A DNA stretch of 64,000 nt from Paenibacillus koleovorans NBRC 103111 (GTDB lineage Bacteria > Bacillota > Bacilli > Paenibacillales > NBRC-103111), in assembly GCF_004000845.1 (NCBI RefSeq), contig NZ_BIMA01000014.1, positions 1 through 64,000 on the forward strand, given 5' to 3'. How positions within the stretch are numbered: the stretch's first letter is position 1; each line of letters begins with the position of its first letter. Below the pieces are notes generated by a model, which made no database searches, was not told the origin of the DNA, and saw nothing but the letters and a program-made list of their open reading frames with translations. The translations under genes were made by a program, and so were the position numbers. Below, piece after piece: positions 34,674 to 44,090 of this stretch.

Positions 34674-35987
34674 ATGAAAAGAATGTTGCTTGCTGTATTG
34701 TCGAGTATCATGGCAATCGCGCTTATATCGGGGTGCGGGGGGACGAATTCCGGCAGCGAAGGCGGAGAGGTTCAAGCTTCAGGATCGCCTACGCCGAAGG
34801 CGGCTCCCAAGCCTGTGGTTGAAGGTCCGGTAACGGTAACCTTCTTGTCGTCTACGGGGCCATGGCCGGAAGAATCGTTTCAGAAATACGTAGCGGAGCC
34901 GGTCAAGAAGAAATATCCGAATATTACGGTGAAGCGGCTCGATCCGGGCCAAAAAGGATCGTCTATCACGGAATTGATCGCAAGCGGAGCTATTCCCGAT
35001 ATCGTCTCGGTGTACACCGGGCAATTTCAGCAATATAAAACGGCCGACATAATCGGAAACATGGATGAGCGTCTCAAGCTGCATCAATTCGATTCGAGCC
35101 GAATCATCCCCGATGTATGGGAGTCCGGGAAAACGGCGGTCGCAACTTCCTATATCGCGGCCCTCCCGCTATATCGCAGCGCCAATCTGTTGTATTACAA
35201 CAAAGATTTGTTCGACAAGTTCGGCGTCGGCTATCCGAAGGATGGAATGACGTATGAAGAGGTCCGGGCATTGGGGAATAAGCTGAACCGTGAGGATGGC
35301 GGCGTGTCCTACCGCGGCTTCCACCCTGATAAACCAAGCTCCGGCAGAGGACAATTCGGCCTGCAGTATTACGACCCGGCAACCAATAAATCGGCGATGA
35401 ACACGTCAGCGTGGCAGGAGTTCTTCCGCTATTGGGAAGGCCTGTGGGATTACGTGCTCCCGGCTAACATAAGCGTGTTCGATTCGTTCCTGAACGGTCA
35501 GCTGGCGATGAGAACCGGCGGCAGCAACAACATCCTGAAGACGATCAATCAGGCGAAATTCAATTGGGACGTGGTAACGGTTCCGCAAAGTCCGAAAAAA
35601 CCCGGCTATGCGGGTTCGGCGATGGTCATGGGTTTTGTGACCAAACAGAGCAAAAATGCGGATGCGGCCATGCTGGTGCTTGAAACGATTTTATCCGACG
35701 AAGTGCAAATGGATTTGAGTAAAAACGGTCTTGTTCCGGTGATCCAGTCGAAAGCGGCCCAGGATGCCTTCGGTACGGACATCAAGGAATTGAAGGAAAA
35801 AAACATGAAGGCGGTCTTCATGCTGAAGGAGCTTCCGGCATCGGCGCCTAGTATCGTAGAGGGCAAGGACTCTACAATCATGCAAAATGCGTTCCAAAAA
35901 GTGATCAATAAACAAGCCGACATTAACACGGCTCTTCGCGAAGCTGACGAAGAACTTAACAAAGCGCTTTCAGAAGCATCCAAGTAG
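34674..35987 (+). CDS. Sugar-binding lipoprotein of an ABC importer, copy 1
   Basis: A 437-residue extracellular family 1 binding protein. A lipoprotein signal ends at Cys21 (ALISGC), followed by a Gly/Ser/Pro-rich tether (about 22-50) and the binding domain, which has typical segments (LLYYNKDLFDKFG; FLNGQLAMRTGG; NWDVVTVPQSP; MGFVTKQSKNADAA). GGGGG precedes the ATG. No permease or ATPase gene is adjacent. A close paralogue follows at 36046. Confidence 0.93.
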   Translation: MKRMLLAVLSSIMAIALISGCGGTNSGSEGGEVQASGSPTPKAAPKPVVEGPVTVTFLSSTGPWPEESFQKYVAEPVKKKYPNITVKRLDPGQKGSSITELIASGAIPDIVSVYTGQFQQYKTADIIGNMDERLKLHQFDSSRIIPDVWESGKTAVATSYIAALPLYRSANLLYYNKDLFDKFGVGYPKDGMTYEEVRALGNKLNREDGGVSYRGFHPDKPSSGRGQFGLQYYDPATNKSAMNTSAWQEFFRYWEGLWDYVLPANISVFDSFLNGQLAMRTGGSNNILKTINQAKFNWDVVTVPQSPKKPGYAGSAMVMGFVTKQSKNADAAMLVLETILSDEVQMDLSKNGLVPVIQSKAAQDAFGTDIKELKEKNMKAVFMLKELPASAPSIVEGKDSTIMQNAFQKVINKQADINTALREADEELNKALSEASK

Positions 35988-36045
35988 ATATTTATTTTCA
36001 TCATTAGGGTTAAGAAGTCACTTATCTTAAGGAGGGGTATGCGGT

Positions 36046-37368
36046 ATGAAAAAAATGTGGATGGTTGTATTATCGAGTATCATGGTGTTCACTCTCTTGG
36101 CAGGCTGCAGCGGCGCGGGTTCCGGCAAAGAAAGCAGCGGAACTACTCCGTCAGGGTCGCCAGCATCGTCGACGGCACCGAAGCCTGTGGTTGAAGGTCC
36201 GGTAACGGTAACGTTCTTGGCCACCACGGGACCTTGGCCGGAAGAATCGTTCCAGAAATTCGTAGCGGAACCGGTCAAGAAGAAATACCCGAATATTACG
36301 GTAAAGCGGCTCGATCCGGGCCAAAAAGGATCGTCTATCACGGAGCTGGTCGCAAGCGGCGATATTCCCGATATCGTATCGTTGTATGCCGGACAGTTCC
36401 AGCAATATAAAAGCGTAGACATTATCGGAAATATGGATGCGCTGCTTAAAGCTCACCAGTTCAACACGGGCCGCATTACTACCGATGTATGGGAAACGGG
36501 GAAGATGGCAGTAGGCACTTCCCATATCGCGGCCATTCCGCTGTATCTCAGCGTCAGTCTGTTGTATTACAACAAGGATCTGTTCGACAAGTTTGCGATC
36601 GGCTATCCGAAAGACGGGATGACGTATGACGAGATCAGGGCGCTCGGGAACAAGCTGAATCGGGAGGATGGCGGTGTGTCCTACCGTGGCTTCCACCCCG
36701 ATAATGCGATTTTTGGCAAGGAAATAGCCGGCTTGCAGTTCTACGATCCAGCAACGAATAAAGCCACGATGAACACACAGAAATGGCAGGATTTCTTCCG
36801 CTTCTGGGAAAGCCAATGGGATTTTAACTTCCCGACCTCGGGCAGCGTGTTCGATGTGTTCCTGAACGGCCAGCTGGCGATGAGAACCGGCGGCAGCAAC
36901 AACATCTTGCGGACGATCAATCAATCGAAATTCAATTGGGACGTAGTCACGGCTCCTCAAATGCCAAGCAATCCGGGTTATGTGACCGGCTATTCTGGTA
37001 GGGTCATGGGCTTTGTAACCAAACAGAGCAAAAATCAGGATGCCGCCATGCTCGTGCTGGAAACCATTTTGTCCGACGAAGTGCAATTGGCTATGAGCAA
37101 AAATGGGCTTGTTCCGGTGCTTAATTCGAAGCCGATCCAGGATGCCTTCGGGTCTGACTTCGAAGCGTTGAAGGGGAAAAATATGAAGGCGATCTTTATG
37201 CTCAAGCAAGCTCCGCCGATAACGCCAAGCATTGTGGAAGCATCGGAAACTAAAATCCTGCAGACGGCTTTCACGAAAGTGGTCACTAAGCAAGCTGATA
37301 TTAACACGGCCCTTCGCGAGGCCGACGAGGAAATGAATAAAGCTCTTACGGAAGCGTTGAAAAAATAG
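36046..37368 (+). CDS. Sugar-binding lipoprotein of an ABC importer, copy 2
   Basis: A 440-residue paralogue of the preceding protein, with lipobox LLAGC (Cys21), a similar tether and an almost identical binding-domain framework. A stretch from PKPVVEGPVTVTFL to RLDPGQKGSSITEL is nearly unchanged between the copies. Differences cluster around the ligand-facing middle (for example FAIGYPKDGMTYDEIRALG and the residues after FHPDN), as expected if the two bind related but distinct glycans. AAGGAGGGG precedes the ATG. Confidence 0.93.
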   Translation: MKKMWMVVLSSIMVFTLLAGCSGAGSGKESSGTTPSGSPASSTAPKPVVEGPVTVTFLATTGPWPEESFQKFVAEPVKKKYPNITVKRLDPGQKGSSITELVASGDIPDIVSLYAGQFQQYKSVDIIGNMDALLKAHQFNTGRITTDVWETGKMAVGTSHIAAIPLYLSVSLLYYNKDLFDKFAIGYPKDGMTYDEIRALGNKLNREDGGVSYRGFHPDNAIFGKEIAGLQFYDPATNKATMNTQKWQDFFRFWESQWDFNFPTSGSVFDVFLNGQLAMRTGGSNNILRTINQSKFNWDVVTAPQMPSNPGYVTGYSGRVMGFVTKQSKNQDAAMLVLETILSDEVQLAMSKNGLVPVLNSKPIQDAFGSDFEALKGKNMKAIFMLKQAPPITPSIVEASETKILQTAFTKVVTKQADINTALREADEEMNKALTEALKK

Positions 37369-37421
37369 ACATCGTTCGTTGAGACGGTTAAATAAAAGAT
37401 GGACAGGAGTGGTTCGAAACC

Positions 37422-38843
37422 ATGAGCAATTCGCAGCTACAACCCAAAACGCTATTATTTTTTGACGATCAACTACTGAGCCTCAGACACAACATGATTC
37501 GCAAGATCGGCCAGCCGGAGCTTCTCTCCGTTTACCGCGATCCGAACCTCAATTTGCAATTTTCGTATCCGTCTGTCTTTCGGGATGAAGCAACGGGGAT
37601 GTGGCGGATGATCTACCAAGGGAACAACATCCCCGCGAAGGGCGAAAAGCGGCAAAGGGTGGCTCTTGCGGCCGATAGCGAAGACGGAGTGAACTGGGCT
37701 CCCCGGAATACGACTGACGATATCCAACTGGATGACAGGCTGGCGGACAATCAGGTGCTGCCAACTGCTCGCTTCCTGGAAATGTGCGCTTGTTACATCG
37801 ATCCCCACGCGATACCTTCCGAACGGGTGAAGGGGTTGTCGACATACCGTCGCGACGAGTCGGAGGGCAAGGGCATCGGGACCAGGCTATGGGTGTCGCC
37901 GGATGGAATCCAATGGAAGCTCAAGGAAGGAGTCGAGTGGCAAAAGGATGGGACGGATCCCAACTGGTCCGTGTTCTGGAATGAGATTCGGGAGAGCTAC
38001 GTATTCACTAGCAGGCCCGCCAACAACGATCGGCGCGTTGTCGTGTATGAGACGAAGGACTGGAGCGATTACTCCAAGCCTGAGCTGCTCTTCCAAGCCG
38101 ATTCACAGGATACGCCGAACGCTGAAATATACGGGATGCCGGTCGTGCCGTACGAAGGTCACTATATCGGATTGTTGTGGATGTTTCATACCACCACCGA
38201 TATTAATCAGTATCACTCCCGCAAGTATGTCAACGGAAAAATCGATTGCCAGTTGGCATACAGCTTTAACGGCTGGCATTTCCAGCGGAGCCTCCGCGAT
38301 CCGTTCGTCTCGAACGGAGGTCCCGGAGAACCGACGGGAGGCTGTGTGTTCCCCTCCTCCATCGTACAGAGAGAGGATGGCTCGCTCCGAATATATGCGG
38401 CAGCCAGCCGGTTCGAGCACGGCAACAACAACGCTCCGAACAATGGCTCCATCGTTACGTACCAGATGCGGCAAGACGGTTTCGTATATCTGGAAGCCGG
38501 CGGCGGAGAAGGCATCGTCCGCACGAGGCCGATTTATTTGAGGGACGGCGAGGTTACGGTCAACGTCCAGAGCGAAGGCGGTCGTGCCCGGGCACAGATC
38601 ATCGATTTCACGGAATCGGCCGATCCCCAGAAAGGGGAAGTGCTTAAGGGCTACTCGCTTGACGAGAGCATCCCCTTCACGTCCGACAGCACATCGTGGG
38701 AGCCGCAGTGGAAGGACGGCAAGTCGTTGCGCGACCTCGTAGGGAGAACGATTATGATCGAGCTTCACCTTGTGAACAGCAGATTGTATGCATTGCGCGG
38801 CGACTTCCGCGTGTTCTTCAGCGGAGCGGGCCGCAGCGGTTAA
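37422..38843 (+). CDS. Five-bladed-propeller glycosidase-like protein, unassigned
   Basis: A 473-residue cytoplasmic protein. It has the look of the GH32/GH43 propeller clan (YPSVFRDEATGMWRMIYQG, RLWVSPDGIQW, QLAYSFNGWHFQRS, GCVFPSSIVQREDGSLRIYAA) but no complete catalytic triad that I can place. The C-terminal part (about 365-470; GEVTVNVQSEGG, ALRGDFRVFF) resembles the sandwich domain appended to many hypothetical glycosidases. It is transcribed with the two binding proteins and precedes a terminator-like hairpin and another GH32. The function is not known; a hydrolase or lectin-like role on the imported sugar is plausible. Confidence 0.7.
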   Translation: MSNSQLQPKTLLFFDDQLLSLRHNMIRKIGQPELLSVYRDPNLNLQFSYPSVFRDEATGMWRMIYQGNNIPAKGEKRQRVALAADSEDGVNWAPRNTTDDIQLDDRLADNQVLPTARFLEMCACYIDPHAIPSERVKGLSTYRRDESEGKGIGTRLWVSPDGIQWKLKEGVEWQKDGTDPNWSVFWNEIRESYVFTSRPANNDRRVVVYETKDWSDYSKPELLFQADSQDTPNAEIYGMPVVPYEGHYIGLLWMFHTTTDINQYHSRKYVNGKIDCQLAYSFNGWHFQRSLRDPFVSNGGPGEPTGGCVFPSSIVQREDGSLRIYAAASRFEHGNNNAPNNGSIVTYQMRQDGFVYLEAGGGEGIVRTRPIYLRDGEVTVNVQSEGGRARAQIIDFTESADPQKGEVLKGYSLDESIPFTSDSTSWEPQWKDGKSLRDLVGRTIMIELHLVNSRLYALRGDFRVFFSGAGRSG

Positions 38844-38880
38844 CCCGATTACAGTCTCGCAGACGCGAACGCTCCTCATG

Positions 38881-38910
38881 AATTCCCCCTTTGGTAAGAA
38901 GGGGGATTTT
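38881..38910 (+). terminator. Probable terminator after the binding-protein operon
   Basis: ATTCCCCCTT pairs with AAGGGGGAT around a short loop and is followed by TTTT. A second small hairpin (GTGCACC-TC-GGTGCA) follows directly. Confidence 0.65.
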
Positions 38911-38988
38911 CGTGCACCTCGGTGCAGGGAGAAGATCCGATTGCCGGCCCGATCCATGGGACTATTGAAGAAGGAGTGGAACAAATAG

Positions 38989-40620
38989 ATGTCATCGTTG
39001 AAGCTGGCCGTTACCGATAGGTACATGAATTTGCCCGTCAAAAACAATGCAAGCAAAACCTTCATCCGTTTCTATTCGGACGAAAGTTTGGTTAGGGAAT
39101 TTAATATCGAGCTGACCGATGGGGAGCCGGACTTTTGGGTTTTCAGCGATCTTCGGGAATACTTGGGACAAACTTTGGAAGTTAAGCTCGAGGGCTATAA
39201 AGGAAAGACTGATTTGGCCGATCTTATCCTTCTAAGCGACACTATAAAAAACAGGGAGGATATATACAGCGAAAAATACCGCCCTCAGCTGCAGTTCACA
39301 TGCAAGCGGGGGTGGCTCAACGATCCCAATGGACTGGTTTATTACAAGGGGGAGTATCATCTTTTTTATCAGCATAATCCGTACGGGATAAAGTGGGGAA
39401 ATATGCATTGGGGCCACGCAGTGAGCGAGGATCTGGTGCATTGGGAAGAGCTGGAGATCGCGCTTTATCCTGACGAGCTGGGAACCATGTTCTCGGGCTC
39501 CGCTATAGTGGATCATCATAATACTACTGGATTTCAGACTGGCGAAGAAAGCCCGTTGGTGCTTATTTATACGGCGGCAGGCAATGAAGCTCCGAGATCC
39601 AAGGGTGTGGCTTACACCCAATGCCTTGCTTACAGCAACGACCGCGGCCGAACCTGGACGAAATATGAGCATAATCCCGTTCTAGGAAATATAATCGGGA
39701 ATAATCGTGATCCGAAGGTGTTGTGGCATGAGCCCACTCAGAAATGGGTCATGGCCTTATATCTAGATAAAAATGACTTTGCTTTGCTTACCTCTCCAGA
39801 TCTTAAGGAATGGGAAAAAACTTGCGATATTCACTTCCCGAACGGGCGAGAGTGTCCTGAGCTTTTCGAGCTTCCAGTTGACAACGATCGTAATCAGAAA
39901 AAGTGGGTCTTCTGGGAGCCGAAGGGAAGCTATATGGTCGGAAGCTTTGATGGGAAGACGTTTATTCAAGAAAGCTTAGTTTCCTGCAATCATTTCGGCC
40001 CGCATTACTATGCCGCCCAGACTTGGAGCGGTATTCCCGAAGAAGACGGGCGGTTGATCCAGACCGCTTGGTCTAGAACCCATTTGCCCGGCATGCCATT
40101 TAACAGCTTCTTGACCTTTCCCTGCACATTGTCTTTAAGAACAACACCCGAAGGGCTTCGACTCTGCTATTACCCGGTGAAGGAAATCGAGAAGCTGCAT
40201 GCAAAGCTATACACGTATGAAAATATGAATCTGAATGGCGAAAAAATGCTGCAGACGAACATAGAGGCAGAGCTACTTGATCTAAACGCCGAAATGGAAG
40301 TCGGATCGGCTTCGGAGATCCATCTCCTTGTCAATGGCATTCAAATCGTTTACAAGCTATTGGAAAAAAGGTTGATTTGCCAGGATGTCTCCGCTTCCTT
40401 CGAGCATAAAGAGGGAAAGGTCAGCTTCAGAGTGCTGGTAGACCGAACCGCAATCACCATATTTGGCAATGGCGGAGAGCTCTATATGCCGGTAGGAATC
40501 ATGCCGAATCAGAATACCCGATCCGTTGATGTATTCGTCAGAGGGGGCAGCGCCCGATTGGTTTCGATGGCCATTTCAGAAATGAACAGCTGCTGGCAAG
40601 CTGCGCGGGAGGGCAAATGA
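38989..40620 (+). CDS. GH32-family fructosidase/levanase-like enzyme
   Basis: A 543-residue cytoplasmic enzyme with the same layout as the protein at 20578: an N-terminal beta module of about 100 residues, then the GH32 propeller and sandwich. The catalytic set is complete: WLNDPNG (109-115, Asp112), RDP (240-242) and EC (Glu288). AAGGAG precedes the ATG. It stands after a hairpin and no clear promoter of its own was found, so it may rely on read-through. It is the fifth GH32-type gene in 21 kb. Confidence 0.9.
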   Translation: MSSLKLAVTDRYMNLPVKNNASKTFIRFYSDESLVREFNIELTDGEPDFWVFSDLREYLGQTLEVKLEGYKGKTDLADLILLSDTIKNREDIYSEKYRPQLQFTCKRGWLNDPNGLVYYKGEYHLFYQHNPYGIKWGNMHWGHAVSEDLVHWEELEIALYPDELGTMFSGSAIVDHHNTTGFQTGEESPLVLIYTAAGNEAPRSKGVAYTQCLAYSNDRGRTWTKYEHNPVLGNIIGNNRDPKVLWHEPTQKWVMALYLDKNDFALLTSPDLKEWEKTCDIHFPNGRECPELFELPVDNDRNQKKWVFWEPKGSYMVGSFDGKTFIQESLVSCNHFGPHYYAAQTWSGIPEEDGRLIQTAWSRTHLPGMPFNSFLTFPCTLSLRTTPEGLRLCYYPVKEIEKLHAKLYTYENMNLNGEKMLQTNIEAELLDLNAEMEVGSASEIHLLVNGIQIVYKLLEKRLICQDVSASFEHKEGKVSFRVLVDRTAITIFGNGGELYMPVGIMPNQNTRSVDVFVRGGSARLVSMAISEMNSCWQAAREGK

Positions 40621-40666
40621 CTATGAATGCGCAGTTTACCAGTCTGTAAATATCAAAAGAATCTAT

Positions 40667-40717
40667 TATCAACCTCCAAATAATCCACAACCGCGGGAAG
40701 GGGAATAACTATAGAAT
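40667..40717 (+). promoter_or_regulatory. Conserved AraC-type promoter element, copy 3
   Basis: TATCAAC (40667-40673), 14 bp, CAACCGC (40688-40694), 17 bp, then TAGAAT (40712-40717; 5/6 to consensus). Geometry is identical to copies 1 and 2. It drives the eleven-gene operon starting at 40760. Confidence 0.72.
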
Positions 40718-40724
40718 ATTAATG

Positions 40725-40738
40725 TGTAAGCGCTTAGA
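40725..40738 (+). promoter_or_regulatory. Catabolite-repression (cre) site
   Basis: TGTAAGCGCTTAGA matches the CcpA consensus TGWAARCGYTWWCW at 13 of 14 positions and lies at the predicted transcription start, 7 bp after the -10 box. Binding there would block initiation when a preferred sugar is present. Confidence 0.65.
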
Positions 40739-40759
40739 AACGGAAAGGGGCAGAGGCGA

Positions 40760-42079
40760 ATGAATGGCAGTCAGGCAGTCAACGAAATATTGGCGCGGGA
40801 AATAATTCGCAGCAAGCCAGATTATTTCTTATATGTCCCCAAGCACTTCGATGGTTCGGCGAGGGATTCCAAGAATGAGCACATCCTAGTATTCGAGGGG
40901 CCGGACGGATCCATGATGGCGGTATGGACCCAGGGCGACAATTCCCCCGCGATCGGTACGCAGATCAACCGGTTGATGTTTGCCAGATCCGACGACGACG
41001 GGGTGACTTGGACCGAGCCGAGACGTCTGGTAGGCCCGGAAAGCGATCTTGATCCGACCTATATGGCAAGCTGGGGATTCCCAATCGTTTCGGCATCCGG
41101 TCGCATATATGTCATATACAACCGTTACCAGGGAGTGGGCGGTTGGGTACACATGCACACCGGTGTTATGGAGGGGATCTACAGCGACGATTACGGTGCG
41201 ACTTGGTCCAACCCGCAAAATATCCCGATGCCCGTCAGCCAGTACGATGACCCCGAAGGGAAGATTCCGGGCGAATGGATTGTATGGCAAAATCCGACTC
41301 GCGCTCTCAGAGGCGGCTATATCGTTGGATATACGCACTGGCTAAATCAAGCAAGGGCGTATTATAAGAAGATCGAGGCTTGGACGCAGACGGAATCTGT
41401 AGTGGAATTCATGAGATTTGAGAACGTCGATGCCAATCCTGAGCCGCAAGATTTGTGCGTCCGTTATTCGGCATGGGGCGATAAAGCGTTGCGTGCACCG
41501 TACTATAAAGACCCTCTCTTAAGTATTGCGCAGGAGCCCAGCATGGTACGGTTGCCTGATAACCGTTTATTCTGCGCCATGAGGTCCAATAGCGGTTATA
41601 TCTGGTACAGTCTGTCGAACGATGACGGGGAGACGTGGTGCAACCCAAGGCCGCTCTTGCGAAAGGATTACGGGCAACCTATCCTTCAACCGGTAAGCTG
41701 CTCTCCAATCTACCAGCTGTCCGATGGCCGATATGTTCTGCTGCACCATAACAACCGAGGTGATCTTGGCATCAACAAGGAAGCGACCTACGGTCCGCGT
41801 TATCCGGCCTATCTGGCTCTAGGAGAATTCCGTTCCGAGGCGGATCAGCCTATATGGTTCAGCGAATCGAAGGAATTCCTGCACCATGATGGAGTTAGCG
41901 CCAACGGCATCAAGTTCGGCGAACCAGGCGCTCTCCGTTGCAACGATATCGGGGTGTACAGCAGCTTCACCACCCGCAACAATAACAATGTGCTCTGGCA
42001 TGCGGATCGCAAGTTCTTCTTGGTGGGCAAACGGGTAACCGACGAATTTCTCGCGGATCTTGTGGTTCCGAAATTTTAA
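40760..42079 (+). CDS. Sialidase-like BNR-repeat propeller protein 1
   Basis: A 439-residue protein with several Asp-box (BNR) turns: SDDDGVTW (77-84), SDDYGATW (142-149) and SNDDGETW near residue 290, typical of six-bladed sialidase propellers. It lacks a signal peptide. The family FRIP arginine motif near the N-terminus is not evident, so activity on sialic acid is doubtful. Such proteins also include other exo-glycosidases. AAAGGGGC precedes the ATG. It heads an operon running to 52719. Confidence 0.82.
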   Translation: MNGSQAVNEILAREIIRSKPDYFLYVPKHFDGSARDSKNEHILVFEGPDGSMMAVWTQGDNSPAIGTQINRLMFARSDDDGVTWTEPRRLVGPESDLDPTYMASWGFPIVSASGRIYVIYNRYQGVGGWVHMHTGVMEGIYSDDYGATWSNPQNIPMPVSQYDDPEGKIPGEWIVWQNPTRALRGGYIVGYTHWLNQARAYYKKIEAWTQTESVVEFMRFENVDANPEPQDLCVRYSAWGDKALRAPYYKDPLLSIAQEPSMVRLPDNRLFCAMRSNSGYIWYSLSNDDGETWCNPRPLLRKDYGQPILQPVSCSPIYQLSDGRYVLLHHNNRGDLGINKEATYGPRYPAYLALGEFRSEADQPIWFSESKEFLHHDGVSANGIKFGEPGALRCNDIGVYSSFTTRNNNNVLWHADRKFFLVGKRVTDEFLADLVVPKF

Positions 42080-42096
42080 AATGGGGGCAAACGGCC

Positions 42097-44070
42097 ATGA
42101 TTCGCATACCGACAAGACAAGTTCATTTGGATTTCCATACTTCGGAGTTCATGCCGGGCGTAGGGGAACAATTTGATAAGCTTAACTTCCAGAATGCGTT
42201 GAAATTGGGGCGGTTAAACTCCATCACCATTTTCGCCAAATGCCATCATAGCTGGAGCTACTATCCTACCGAGGCCGGGATGATGCATCCGACTTTATCG
42301 TTCGATTTGACCGGCGCCATGATAGAAGCGGCCCATGAAATCGGGGTCCGCGCGCCGGTGTACATTACGGTCGGGTGGTCGTCTAACGATGCGGAAAATC
42401 ATCCCGAATGGGTGGCGAGGAAAAAGGATGGTTCCGTGTTTACAACGGGCGGTTATGATTTAAAGGCCAAACCCCAAGATAAACGTGGCATCGTATCCTG
42501 GAAATTTTTGTGTCCGAATGGAGGATATGCAGACTTAATTTATGCCCAGACTCGGGAAATTTGCGAACGGTACGCCGAGCTGGACGGATTGTTCTATGAT
42601 ATATGCTTTCGTCCGTGTTGGTGTGAGTCCTGCCTGGAAGGCATGAAACGGGAAGCCCTTGACCCAGATAAGGATGAGGAGGCCAACCGATATAACCGCC
42701 TGAAATGGCAGAGGTTGATGACGGAATGCACTAGCATTTTAAGAGAACGTCATCCGGAGGCAACTATCTTTTTCAACGGCGGAGCCGATCCCTACGCACC
42801 GGAATGGCATGCCTGGCAGTCTCATTTTGAGCTGGAGGATCTTCCCACTACTTGGGGCGGCTACGATAAGATGCCGCCGAGGGCCAAGTTCTTCGCGCGA
42901 ACCGGCAAAGATTACGTCGGACAGACCGGAAAGTTCCATACGATGTGGGGGGAATTCGGCGGGTTCAAGCCGTCAGCCGCGTTGCGATACGAATGTGCAG
43001 CCATGCTGACCTATGGTGCCCGCTGTGAAGTCGGCGACCAGATGCATCCGGGCGGGGAAATGGATCTCGAAACGTACCGGCTGATCGGGGAAGCCTACCA
43101 ATATGTGGAGAAAATTGAGCCGTGGTGCTTTGATGCGGAAGAGACGACCCGTCTCGGTATTTATCTTTCCGGCGAGAAGAAAACGGATGAGGGGTTAGTC
43201 AAGATTCTTCTTGAGGAGCAAATGGATTTTGATATCGTTTTGCCCGATGAGGAGCTTGTTCGCTACGATTGTCTCATCCTCCCGGATCGAATTTCTTTGG
43301 ACGAGACGGAAGCCGGCCGACTCAATCGATTCATAGAGAACGGCGGCGGCGTGTTGTTAACCGGACAAAGCGGTTTGAACAAAGGAAAGACCCAATTCAT
43401 GGTTGATATCGGAGCTCATTATCAAGGGCCCTCGCAATATGAAAATGATTATTTGCAGCTTCAAAATTCGGAGCTGGCCGCCGGCCTAATTACGAGCCCG
43501 TTCTTATTTTATGAAGCCGCCGAGCAGATTTGGACGACGGACGCCGAAATACTCGCCGCTGTCCGGGAGCCTTATTTCAACCGTACTTACAGCCATTATT
43601 GCTCCCATCAAAATACCCCTTACACGCTTGATACACCCAAACAGGCGGGGGCGGTACGAAGAGGAAACGTTATTTATTTGGCGCATCCGGTCTGCAAGCT
43701 TTATTTTGAGCACGGAGCTCAATTCCATCGCGATTATTTCATTCAGGCGCTTGAATTGATCTATCGGCAGCCCGCGATGAGGGTAACGATGCCCAGCTCG
43801 GGGCGCGCCCGATTTGTGGATCAGCGTCACGAAGCAAGATACGTCCTTCATCTTCTATATGCAACGCCGATTCAGCGCGGCCGGGTGCAAGTCATTGAAG
43901 ATCTTCCGCCTCTGTACGATGTACCCGCAACATTGCGCGTAGATAAAACGATTAAAAAGGCGTATTTGGCGCCGCAAGGAATCGAAATCCCGTTCCGTCA
44001 GGAGCAAGGTGTGGTCAGTCTAGTGGTTCCTAAAGTGGAATGCCATCAGATCGTCGTATTGGATTACTAG
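42097..44070 (+). CDS. GHL6-type glycosidase with beta-galactosidase trimerisation-like domain
   Basis: A 657-residue cytoplasmic protein. The N-terminal 300 or so residues form a (beta/alpha)8 barrel of the hypothetical glycosidase 6 type (VHLDFHTSEFMPGVG start; ITIFAKCHHSWSYYPT; GLFYDICFRPCWCESC). Residues about 340-540 resemble a flavodoxin-like, beta-galactosidase trimerisation domain (EEQMDFDIVLPDEEL; YDCLILPD; FIENGGGVLLTG). A small C-terminal beta domain follows. The early part is reminiscent of GH29/GH42 enzymes. Acidic residues in LDGLFYD and FFNGGAD are candidate catalytic groups. GGGGGC precedes the ATG. The substrate is unknown. Confidence 0.8.
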   Translation: MIRIPTRQVHLDFHTSEFMPGVGEQFDKLNFQNALKLGRLNSITIFAKCHHSWSYYPTEAGMMHPTLSFDLTGAMIEAAHEIGVRAPVYITVGWSSNDAENHPEWVARKKDGSVFTTGGYDLKAKPQDKRGIVSWKFLCPNGGYADLIYAQTREICERYAELDGLFYDICFRPCWCESCLEGMKREALDPDKDEEANRYNRLKWQRLMTECTSILRERHPEATIFFNGGADPYAPEWHAWQSHFELEDLPTTWGGYDKMPPRAKFFARTGKDYVGQTGKFHTMWGEFGGFKPSAALRYECAAMLTYGARCEVGDQMHPGGEMDLETYRLIGEAYQYVEKIEPWCFDAEETTRLGIYLSGEKKTDEGLVKILLEEQMDFDIVLPDEELVRYDCLILPDRISLDETEAGRLNRFIENGGGVLLTGQSGLNKGKTQFMVDIGAHYQGPSQYENDYLQLQNSELAAGLITSPFLFYEAAEQIWTTDAEILAAVREPYFNRTYSHYCSHQNTPYTLDTPKQAGAVRRGNVIYLAHPVCKLYFEHGAQFHRDYFIQALELIYRQPAMRVTMPSSGRARFVDQRHEARYVLHLLYATPIQRGRVQVIEDLPPLYDVPATLRVDKTIKKAYLAPQGIEIPFRQEQGVVSLVVPKVECHQIVVLDY

Positions 44071-44090
44071 AGTTTATTCGGGAGGAACTT

